In this document: piece after piece, positions 55,600 to 64,000 of the stretch | How positions within the stretch are numbered: position 1 is the stretch's first letter | Layout of the letters: every line of letters starts with the position of its first letter | Assembly: GCA_021018995.1 (NCBI GenBank) | Contig: CM037587.1 | Span: 72,612,604 to 72,676,603, forward strand | DNA: 64,000 nt | From: Chloranthus sessilifolius | Lineage: Eukaryota > Streptophyta > Magnoliopsida > Chloranthales > Chloranthaceae | Reading direction: 5' to 3' | Position numbers and translations under genes: made by a program | The notes under the pieces: generated by a model | The model's input: the letters and a program-made list of their open reading frames with translations, nothing else | Databases searched by the model: none | What the model was told of the DNA's origin: nothing

Positions 55600-57130
55600 G
55601 AGTGGGTTGGAGAATGCGGTGGGGATGAGTCGGGATCGGCGTAAACCGGGTCCACTACCCACGACATTCTACGGGAGCGGGTCAGGTAAGGGTGCCTTGG
55701 ATAAGACCCAAAAATCCCCCTCCTTCTTTCCCTACGGGACGACGGAGGACAAGATGATGTCGTTGTGCCAGCACTACAAACTATCTATTTCTTTTTTAGT
55801 TTTAAATTATTTATTATTTTTTGAATTTTATGAAGATTTTTTTGAAAAACAGAGGTTCCGAGGCCTTGGAATTCCCTTTTCGAGTGGCCTTCGTACCTTA
55901 ATTCAAGACCCACGGCGACGGTTCCGATGCACTTTGGAAGAATCGAAGAAGAACCTTCGATCTATTAAAGGCATGGAAATCGAGGCAAATGACCCGAACC
56001 CGAAAAGGGAATTCCAAGGCCTCGGGTCCCGTAGGGAAAGAAGGAGGAGGAGTCATTTGCCTCCTCCTCCTTTCCCTACGGGACCCGAGGGAAAGAAGGA
56101 GGGGCCTAAACAAGGCACTAAGCACATTGATCGGACAATTCGGGAGGTGGAAAGGCCACAGATTCGGGTTGGAGGGCTGTCAACCAGACCTGGCGCAATT
56201 AATACTTGCGCCAAGGTTGCAGGGGACAAATTTTACACTGGCGCAACTATTAGTTGCGCCAGTTATAAATGCCAGATTTTTGTGCTGGCGCAACTAATAC
56301 ATGCGCCAGCCAAAAACAGAACTTCCAGGTTGTTTGACAGCAGCTACCAACACCTGAAATGAGTCTCTTTTTTGGCTTTTGTGGAAGCTAGGCTTCCGGG
56401 AACTGAGCAGTTTTCTTGATGACTGATTCTCTCCTCACCGCACCTAAATGGATTGAGTCCGGTATAACTCGCTAGCGCGCTCCCCAAGGGTTTTAAGCTT
56501 CAGAATGGGAACCCACCCGATATACCTTCGGCGCGAGGGCCTTCTCAGATACTAGGTGGGCTGAGATTTTTTTGGATCATCACCACTAGGGGCTGCCGCC
56601 ATACTAAGACTCGGGTGTTTGTATGTGTGCCTAAACCAACCCCTTTGAAAAATCTACCCCGCAAAAATAAATTAATTAAGCTCCCTAACTTGGTTCAATT
56701 TTAATTTTTCAAAACTTTTCTCTTTTTTTTGAAAGTTTTCTTTAGTTCAAAGATCGGGGGTGATTATCCGGTGCCGCCACTACAGGCCGGCGTCCACTGT
56801 TGAGATATGAGTGCACAAGTAGGCGCGCCAATCAACTAAGGCACTTTAAATGATGGAAAATTAAAGAAATTGAAAGATAATGCACAAGTAGGCGCGCCAA
56901 TCGACTAAGGCACTAAAACGACGAAAACCTAAGAAAAATTAAAGACAAATGCACAAGTAAGCCCGCCAATCGGCTAAGGCATGTAAATGATAGAAACGTA
57001 GGGGTGAGTAAAATGACTTAATCGGAGGGGTGAGTAAAAGAAAAATAAAAATAAACTAAAAAAAAACAGCAATAAAATGTTAGTGAAAATAAAAAATAAC
57101 AAGGCCAAGCTCAAGGGGAAGCTCTATTAG
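55600..57130 (-). other. Element 3 leader region
   Basis: Non-coding between PBS and gag. Contains a perfect 25-bp inverted repeat (55858-55882 with 56001-56025), an overlapping near-perfect 30-bp inverted repeat (56020-56051 with 56061-56090), three GCGCAA...TTGCGC palindromes (56190-56310) and a three-copy GCACAAGTAGGCGCGCCAAT repeat (56815-56985). Long structured leaders are usual in this lineage. Confidence 0.8.
56815..56985. repeat. Three-copy GCACAAGTARGCSCGCCAAT repeat
   Basis: Units of about 65 bp, each starting GCACAAGTAGGCGCGCCAAT then CRACTAAGGCA and an A-rich tail with GAAAATTAAAG-like text. Lies in the leader of Element 3. Confidence 0.8.
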
Positions 57131-57133
57131 CTA

Positions 57134-57151
57134 TCCCCAGCAGAGTCGCCA
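57134..57151 (-). other. Element 3 primer-binding site
   Basis: On the minus strand TGGCGACTCTGCTGGGGA begins 2 nt after the LTR end. This sequence is characteristic of Tat-lineage elements. I did not assign the tRNA with certainty. Confidence 0.75.
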
Positions 57152-57153
57152 TC

Positions 57154-58756
57154 TGTGCAACCGTGGGAATTGAGACGATCCCGTCGCGACAATGCGCTCT
57201 CTAACAAAAATATAGAGTCGCCACCCGGAGCTTTCGGTGTCCCGGGATACCTAGTTCATTTTTATGAGCACCGAAGTGCTAAAAATATGACTCTAAATCC
57301 GGTCCACACCAAAGGCTCTTGGGTAGGGGCTTCCGTTATCGATCGGGAAGGTGTTAGGCACCCGATCAACCCGCTTAACGCGGTCTCTACTAATGGCCAA
57401 AAATAAAATGATATAAAAGCAAAGAAAACAGCTTCTTCTTACCCAAATGGGCCTCCAATCATATTTGTGCCCCTCCGTTCCTACCGAAAATTCGGCGGCG
57501 TAACGGCACAAAATGAGAGGATGGAGGAAGCTAGAAAGAGATAGGAGAAGAAAGGGGAGAGTCGGAGCCCTCGGGCCCTTGTAGCACCGTAGAGGAGCCT
57601 TGCGTGGCTTGCTTTGATGAGCTCTTGAAGATTTTGTATGGTGGAAAATGGGGTTCTAACTCTTAGGACTTAAAGCTAAGAGGTAGGGGATGGAGGCTAG
57701 GGGATCACACACACTTAGGTTAAGGGTTTTGGATGCAAGAACAAGCTTGAAATGAGGTTTTGGAATTCTGAAATTTGGATGAAAATAGTGCACAAAAGGG
57801 AGGAAGAACTTCTCACTTTGAGCTCTTTCTCTCTTAAGCAAATTTCTCAACCCTTAAACCAAGGGGAGGGGGGCTCTATTTATAGGAAAAGGGTAGGTTA
57901 GGAGGCTACTTAGAGGCTAAACAAGTTTAAGAATTAGGTAATGGGCCATCTAAGGTTTCCTAGGATTTTAAGGGTCTGGAAAGGTGTGAAGGTGGTTTTA
58001 ATGGTGGATGATAGGTTAGTGTTTCAAATAACTTAAGGGTTGCAAATAGGCATTAAAAGGGTGCAACAAAGTTATCAAAACACACCCCAAGGACTGAGGT
58101 GGTTAACAAGTCAAACCTCAATCACGAATTTCAAGGTAAAAACCCATAATCACTGTTCATATGCCTGGTGCAACTAATAATTGCGCTAAACAAAAAGCGA
58201 TGTCTGAGGAGAACAGAGCACGGAAGTTGGCTTGAGGTGCGGGGACCCATTTATACAGTGCAACTATTAGTTGCGAGCCATTCTGAGAGACAAAGTGCAG
58301 GCGCAACTATTAGTTGCGCCAGGCAAATTCAGGGGGAAAATGGCTTGGCGCAACTATTAGTTGCGTAAGGTAAAAATCCCTCTAAAAAAGCTTGATTTTC
58401 AAACGGCCATAACTTTTGATATACAACTCCGATTGGGGTGATTCTTGGCTCGTTGGAAAGCTGGAGAAGTCCTCTTTCCAATGGTATATGATTTAATATC
58501 AGTAGAAGACTTCAGCTAGTCCTGGTGCACCACTCTTCATCCATTGCCCGGGAAGGTTAGGTTTAGGGTTCGGAATGGGTTCTAAGGGTCGGGATTGGTT
58601 TCTAAAGGTTCGGGGTAAGTTCCTAAAGGATCTAGGGTAACTCCTAAAGGTTTGGGGTGATTCCTAAGGGTTTCATACATGCTATCAAAAGCTCAAAATT
58701 GCACCTCTCTCGAAAGGTGTTTCGATCGGGCCTTGGGCCAAATTTGGGTGTCTACA
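57154..58756 (-). repeat. Element 3 5' LTR
   Basis: 1,603 bp, minus-strand start TGTAGACACC at 58756 and end TTGCACA at 57154. Same TATA box (near 57873) and four palindromes (58163-58370), two of which are more damaged than in the 3' LTR. Confidence 0.95.
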
Positions 58757-60013
58757 ACCTTGAAAGTAAAACGTATCAAATATTTAGAATACCCAACTTA
58801 TGTAGGATGTTATACAATAAATGTTCCATAAAATGCCCAATTTATACCTGGTAAATACAGAATTACATAAATTGAGGAAGCTATAATTTTCAGCGATAAA
58901 TTGATAGAATATAATAAGATCTTAGTATGAAATGTGAAAAAAAAAAAATACTGTTTTTGGTGTGTGAGTGTAGTTACCGCGTGTTAGTTACCAGAATAGT
59001 AATTCCTCACATCACTCCAATTAATAAAAGCCTACAAACAGATAATAAAAAATATAAAAATCAAAATTAGATTAAATCGAAGACACTGAATAGTCTACTG
59101 AAACCAATTACTTTCAAGGAAGTATAGTCCATATATATATATATATATATATATATATGGAGAAACCCAAAAAAAAAAATAAAGTAATATTTTCATATGC
59201 AAAAAACCCAAAAAAAAAAAAAAAATTCAAATGCAAAAAACCCAAAAAAAAGAAAACAATTCAGATGCAAAAACTCCCCACCCCGCCCCCCCTGCCTCCC
59301 AAAAAAAAATAATAATAATAATAATAAATAAAGTAAAATTTTCAAATGCAAAAAAAAAAAAAAAAAAAAAAAATTTCAGATGCAAAAAATTAAAAAAAAA
59401 AAAAAAAAAAAAAAGAGTAAAATTTTCAGATGCAAAAAACCATCCCCGAAATTCCTAAAATAGAAAAAGAAAAAATAGATATATACTCCTAAAAAAAGAA
59501 AAATAGCTAAATTAAATCCCATTAAAAAAAAAAAAAGAATAGATAAATATAAAAAATTAAAATAAACAAACAAAATAAATAAATAAACATCTCAACCTCC
59601 AAAACCCAAAAGCCCAAATAACTAAATCAATTCTCCTCAAAAGATTTAAAACCTTAATATTTTTATAAAAGAAAAATCCAAAATCACGAAAAAAACTCTA
59701 ATCGAAATCAAAAAAGAAAAAAGTTAAACCAAAAACCTTAAGAAGAAGCAGAAACTAAAAAATTGTAAAATACCTGAATGGAAGATGGTTTCCTTTGTAA
59801 AAAGGAAAGTGGGTTAGAGGAGATGGTTTCCAATTTCCACCAAAGTTTCGTTAAAATGAGCTGTTTTTTGTCCACATGTGATAGAATGAAAAAGCAAACG
59901 GAAGGTATGTTTTAAGGGGCTTGCTAACTTGATCTTGAGTTTTGCTAAAATGAGCTGCTTTTCGTCAGGAATCTAAAGCGACGTACCTTCTCGTTTTTTA
60001 TTAAAGGTATAGA
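58757..60013. other. Candidate Helitron interior, right part
   Basis: AT-rich, no supported gene. Holds an (AT)n run (59129-59158), A-rich minisatellite (59190-59450) and, at the right end, the TC-start-like terminus on the minus strand. Confidence 0.35.
59190..59450. repeat. A-rich repeat with TTCARATGCAAAAAA units
   Basis: About six units of TTTTCARATGCAAAAAA followed by A-runs of variable length, with an (AAT)n run at 59308-59330. The A-run lengths may be unreliable in the assembly. Confidence 0.85.
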
Positions 60014-60372
60014 TACATATATGGGCACAGTATTGCAGGCCATTGATGTCATTTTTTTCATTTATTCTTTCTATTGTTGAGTAAATTTGATGTTTTTTCG
60101 AGGGTAGGATGTGATTTAATGAGATATTGATTTGGTTGGCAGATGGATATGGTCTTTTTGTCTTCGACGCAATTGTCCTTGCAGCATGGCCGGATTTGTT
60201 CCTTGTATGAGGGTTTTTTTGCTGCTCTTCTCACTGCAACTGTCCTTGCAGAAGAGATCTTTTAATGGTGGGCTTCATTTGTTTTATATGTTCATTTAAT
60301 GAGCTCTGACTTTTCTCTCTTATCTACTTTCGCACCTTCGTCTTCAGCTTTTGAAGCTTTCGAGATCTTTTA
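60014..60372. other. Region upstream of the signal-peptide-like ORF
   Basis: No repeat ends recognised apart from the CAGTATTGCAGGC block (60029-60041) shared with 37429-37441. The block TCGAGATCTTTTAATGG precedes the ATG at 60373 and a similar GAGATCTTTTAATGG occurs about 110 bp upstream. Confidence 0.35.
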
Positions 60373-60642
60373 ATGGCGTTTCGATCCATCTTTCTTCTCC
60401 TTCTTCCTCTTTTATGTGCATTTTCCCCACTTGTTGCAAAAGCTAATCTAGAAGGTAAGGATCATATTAAATGTGATTTTCTCTTGATATATATATTTTT
60501 TTGTAGCTTAATTTCTTTGTTTAATTGTTGTTGTGTTTTTTGTTTATTTATTTGTATTGTTAATTTCTAATAATCTTTGATCTGGATTAATACTAGACAA
60601 CATGGAACATGATCCCGAGAAGGCGATGCGGATGCATTAGGT
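60373..60642 (+). CDS. Possible gene start encoding a secreted protein
   Basis: ATG at 60373 begins MAFRSIFLLLLPLLCAFSP and then LVAKANLE: a short polar start, an 11-13 residue hydrophobic core and an A-K-A cleavage-site-like end, i.e. a good signal peptide. GAAG then GTAAGG (60454) is a strong splice donor. A candidate exon 2 (about 60598-60642, after AATACTAG) keeps the frame for 14 codons to a TAG. Further exon-like pieces exist at 60783-60830 and 60906-61000, but I cannot make a convincing multi-exon model. It could be a small secreted peptide gene, the first exon of a receptor-like gene, or a pseudogene. Confidence 0.3.
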
Positions 60643-61049
60643 AGTTTAAAATTTTCCAACATTCTAAATTATATAATAATTTGTTATTTATATGGTTTTT
60701 GCATATTCATTATTGTAAAAATGGCATTTAAAAAAATAATGCACATTTCAACATTTTTTCAGGTTGTTAAGCAAGAGTGACACCTAACCCTGTCAATGGT
60801 GGATTTACAGTAGATTCTAGGGCAAGATTCCTAGACTCTAAGAATTAATTAGTTTTAGTTTGCATGTCGTTCTGTTCTTTTGCATATATATATTTTTTTA
60901 ACATAGGTCCCAAACATCTCTTCCAGAAGCTTGAAGAGTTTGGCAAGCTAAAAAAACTGGGAACAACATCAAAGCCCAAGAAATCTACTTCTTGCAATGG
61001 TAATTTCAACTCTCACATCAATTTAGCTTCCTTTACTTTTAATGCTTGA

Positions 61050-62309
61050 CCATTAGATCAACTGATCATTTATTGTTGGTGTTCAATCCAAAATCATGGT
61101 GTTTTGTTTTCTCTGCCAAATAAAGAATTGAAATATAAATAAATAATATAGAGAAGAGGGTTAAATAAAAGCAGGGGAAATTCATAGTACTTAAATTTAA
61201 TCCAGTCTTCTATTTTCCTAAATAAAAATATTTCATAATTCACTTTTCTTTTCACCTTAATTGATGGTTGGTTTATTAATGTCTTTTAACTTGTGCCTTA
61301 TAGAATGGCTTTAATATTTGAATGCATTATTTAGCAAAAATAGGCATGCTCTGATACACAAATTACATTATTTTTATTGATCAAAGATAAAATAATGAAG
61401 AGTGGTACTTTTTCCGATGACTAAAATACCAATGCACATGGTATAAATAAAACTTAGTCTATGCCTAAGAAGGAATTCCCCAATTCGAACATAAAAGATT
61501 GAGGGAAGTGGAACTAACTACCCTTGCAATTGGTTTGAGTCACTTCAATCTTTGGTCTTGGAACCTTTTTAAATAAGCCAGGATTGGACGTGAGACCTCG
61601 TGGTTTGACTTGGAAATATCCATTGTATGCAGTCTTCAACCTAGCAGCATTAACGTTAGACTTTTTTATTGCCTTTCTTTCATCACTAAATATTCTTTTC
61701 ACTTTATCAATAAATAGTGATATCAAAGAATACCCTTTGTTAGGTGAGATGGACATGTAGCAGAATGTTTCTGTTAGGTTGATTTCCTTAAGAAAAATAG
61801 AGATAGGAACTTGTTTATTAACTGGTAGGCGTTCATGTATTTATTAACCTGTTTATTCCAATTGTATGAAAATTAAAAAAAATCTTAACTGGACTTGTTG
61901 AATTTTAAGGAACTTGACTAGTGAACGAATTATTGTAATCGTGGTAATAGGTGCCTTGAAATGTTGAATAAATCTGTGAGTTTTGAGTCTAATTTCTAGC
62001 TTTTCGAATTATGTTTTGAATCTAAAAATCATTATAATGCAATTGGAATTTAGTGGAAAAAGAATAACATGTGATAAAATGCAAATTCAATCAACTAACC
62101 CTTTTATGATTTATTTCTTCTAAGCAAAGATTGTTTCATAGACGTTGCTCCAAAATTTTCAATTTTAGCGGAATTGGAACTTACTTGCTAAGATTGTAGT
62201 ATAAAATTTGAATTTTGTGCATTTGAACTTCGATGAAATGTCTAAACTACCAGTTTTAACTGAATTGCACCAAGCCATCAGTCTTGTGCAATTTATAAAT
62301 GACTACTAT
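61050..62309. other. Unassigned, mostly single-copy-looking DNA
   Basis: AT-rich. An 80-codon minus-strand open frame (61756-61514) starts MSISPNKGYSLISLFIDKVK and is basic. It has no recognised domain and is flanked by AT-rich DNA, so it may be a small gene or exon or chance. Nothing else is supported. Confidence 0.3.
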
Positions 62310-63570
62310 TGTCACACCCCGAAATCCAAAACACCGCGAACTTCGGCGCGTGAGCAAATTCAATAATTAAAACAGAACTAATGGTTAAACAAAACACATA
62401 ATCTGATATTTCATTTCTGATCACAAAATAAGGGTACATCATTGTTACAATTCATGTTCATCGTGGATACAAATTACGATTTCAAAAGCCCTTACGACCA
62501 ATACAAGACCTGACTAACTCCTTGACTTTACTTTAGGAGGTCTTCCAACGTCTCCTCTTGAGAAGTCTGCTGGTTAACTCGATCCGCCGCTAAAATGTTA
62601 ACAACGGGACTGAGATAAACTCAATAAGTGGCCCCCTAATAATATCTAGTAATCTACGTCTTAACAAACAAGAAGAGGGACAATTTCATCTATGAACATT
62701 CTTTCGATTGAGCAAGAGTGGTATATAGATATGCAATTCGGCATCGTCGTTGATGGGAACAACGCCAATCGTAACAGCGATGGCGAACAACGGTCGCGAG
62801 AGCACGCCTGGTAATGATCAGCCTGCGAGCGTCAAAAGGAGCGGCAACGATCGCAACGATGACCGTCGCTGGAGATTGAGCCGGCCACAAAAGAAATCAG
62901 AAGATGAAGAAGAGCAGAGGGAGAAGAAGAAGAAGAAGAAGAAAAAGATCTTACTAGAGATTGAATAGTTGATGGGGAAGAAGGGGGGTCGACTCCTATT
63001 TATAGTCAGAAAAGGGGAAAGAGATGTCGTGAAGAGGAGTGGTGTCGTGTGCAGGAGCCCATCGTCGAACGGCACCGGACAACAGGGCCATGTCAAGCTC
63101 TATGCCTCCGTAGCGAGGTTCTCGCTTCAGCTTCTAGGTTCGGCTGATGGGGGTAGGTGGAAGAGGGGCTTGGTGTTAAGCAAGTAATAGGGGGAAGGTA
63201 ATAAGGGTTTTGGTTGGGTCTGGCCTGGGCCTGATTTGGGCCATGAGAACGGGTCGGTCTGGCGGGTCGGGTCCTCATAACTATTCAACTTATAATAAAT
63301 AAATATGATTGGAATTAGGTTTTTTATAAGAGGCCTAGGGATATGGGTTTGAATGCATGGTGGATCCATGCATTCAAACCAAGTGGGGTCCAAGTGGCAC
63401 CCATCGAAGGAATTAGGTGCCACAACAACTTGCCTATTCTTTTTTTTTTGAAAAAATGCCTTTTTTTTTGGAAAAACGAAAAAAATGCGAAAAACATTTT
63501 TTTGTGAAAAATTCTCGTTTTTCCCAAAAAAAAAACGTTTTTCCCTTTTAAAACCCATGTTTGGTCAAAA
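62310..63570 (-). mobile_element. Chromovirus-like LTR on the minus strand (left edge clear)
   Basis: Plus-strand start TGTCACACCCCGAAATCC at 62310 is the complement of a gypsy LTR end. On the minus strand the blocks run in LTR order: TATA box GACTATAAATAGGAGTC (about 63008-62992), leader with AAGAGA-rich text, the TTATTGAGTTTATCTCAGTC box (about 62625), GTTGGAAGACCTCCT, and the terminal GGATTTCGGGGTGTGACA. No internal coding region lies left of it, so it is a solo LTR or a 3' LTR read leftward. The right edge is a guess. Confidence 0.6.
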
Positions 63571-64000
63571 CATATCTATTACTTATTTTTTTAATTGTTA
63601 ATACTATTTAATTTCTGAAAATTTTCCCCTTTTTTCTGAAATTGTCGAAATGTACAGTCTCTCCATATATTTCCAGAGCAGTTTTATTCCCATACCCAAA
63701 CTTGGTCAGTATACCAGTAAGCAAGATTTTTCTTATCCAACAATGCATTTACTATTCTGCCCTCATAGAGAACTTTTCAATGTGAAGAGTATTCAAACTT
63801 AATGTTTGTTTCAGTCCTCATAATTGCAAGGTTACCACCCACTTAAGTGCACATAAGAGATTCTTCTATAGCCCAATAAGGATGTAGCATAAGCATTATG
63901 GTGGTCTTTAAAGGTTTTCAAAAGTTTAATTGTCCTATCATAATGGTATTTAAAGGATCTCTTATTAGAAGAATATGAGCACTTTCAATAGGTAGTATAA
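63571..64000. other. Unassigned AT-rich flank
   Basis: No ORF, repeat end or RNA gene recognised in this terminal stretch. Confidence 0.3.

Larger units (their letters stand above)
41207..58756 (-). mobile_element. Element 3: Tat/Ogre-lineage Ty3/gypsy retrotransposon
   Basis: A 17,550-bp element on the minus strand: 5' LTR 58756-57154, 3' LTR 42813-41207, PBS just inside the 5' LTR and PPT AAAGAGGGGAATC just before the 3' LTR. Domain order on the minus strand: long leader, Pro-rich gag, DNGS protease, G-patch, RT, RNase H, second (archaeal-like) RNase H, integrase, then about 4.3 kb of non-coding DNA. The double RNase H, long untranslated regions and TGTAGACACC LTR start place it in the Tat/Ogre lineage. 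Flanks ACCTA and ACCTT are a probable target duplication. Confidence 0.95.
37534..60013 (-). mobile_element. Candidate Helitron, interrupted by later insertions
   Basis: On the minus strand the 3' end reads hairpin (7-bp stem GCATGTG/CACATGC, 37546-37564), 8 nt, CTAG (37537-37534), then T. The 5' end reads A then TCTATACCTTTAATAAAA, starting at 60013. TC...CTAG termini with a subterminal hairpin and insertion between A and T are the Helitron hallmarks. Removing the MITE and Element 3 leaves about 4.5 kb. No Rep/helicase is seen, so it would be non-autonomous. The assignment rests on termini only. Confidence 0.5.

Noticed and set aside
62750..62968. Lys/Glu-rich plus-strand open frame
   Set aside because: It overlaps the transcribed part of a minus-strand LTR. 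The GAA/AAG run is a simple repeat.

Overview
The window is nuclear DNA of a flowering plant and is almost wholly made of nested transposable elements. I see no intact cellular gene, rRNA, tRNA or bacterial feature. The plant origin rests on three things: chromodomain Ty3/gypsy (Tekay/Del-like) elements primed by initiator tRNA-Met, a Tat/Ogre-lineage gypsy element with a second RNase H and a G-patch domain, and a Ty1/copia remnant. I could not identify the species.

Layout. 1-7438: degraded repeat DNA with several local tandem repeats, a Tat-type LTR start next to a purine tract near 3085, and the 3' part of a chromovirus-like LTR ending at 7438. 7439-8326 and 21364-about 22345: one Ty1/copia remnant (end of RT, RNase H, polypurine tract, 3' LTR). 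It is split by Element 1 (8327-21363), a 13.0-kb chromovirus. 22762-35825: Element 2, a 13.1-kb relative in the same orientation with a perfect 5-bp target duplication (TAAGT). 36214-36601: a very small TRIM/SMART-type element on the minus strand. 37534-60013: a candidate Helitron on the minus strand, itself interrupted by a hAT-like MITE (39992-40388) and by Element 3 (41207-58756), a 17.5-kb Tat/Ogre-lineage retrotransposon on the minus strand. 60014-62309: non-repetitive-looking DNA with a possible signal-peptide exon. 62310-about 63570: a minus-strand chromovirus-like LTR.

The most interesting content is in Elements 1 and 2. Besides gag-pol, each carries (i) dense arrays of the 12-bp perfect palindrome TCGATTAATCGA and its variants, both in the LTR and between pol and the 3' end; (ii) directly after the internal array, a TATA box and a telo-box-rich leader resembling a cellular promoter; and (iii) an extra sense-strand ORF of about 520 codons. 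That ORF has a basic Pro-rich N terminus, a conserved globular domain and a C-terminal coiled coil, and it resembles by eye the 'putative plant transposon protein' family. Both elements also show an intron-like insertion at exactly the same gag/protease codon, and a possible leader intron whose removal would delete the primer-binding site. The unrelated Element 3 carries its own set of long palindromes (core GCGCAACTATTAGTTGCGC) in its LTRs and untranslated regions.

All three large elements are decayed by stops and frameshifts. They are probably immobile now, although paired LTRs and target duplications remain clear. Boundaries given to the base come from reading paired LTRs, PBS, PPT and target duplications by eye. 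Family assignments come from recognised motifs, not from searches.
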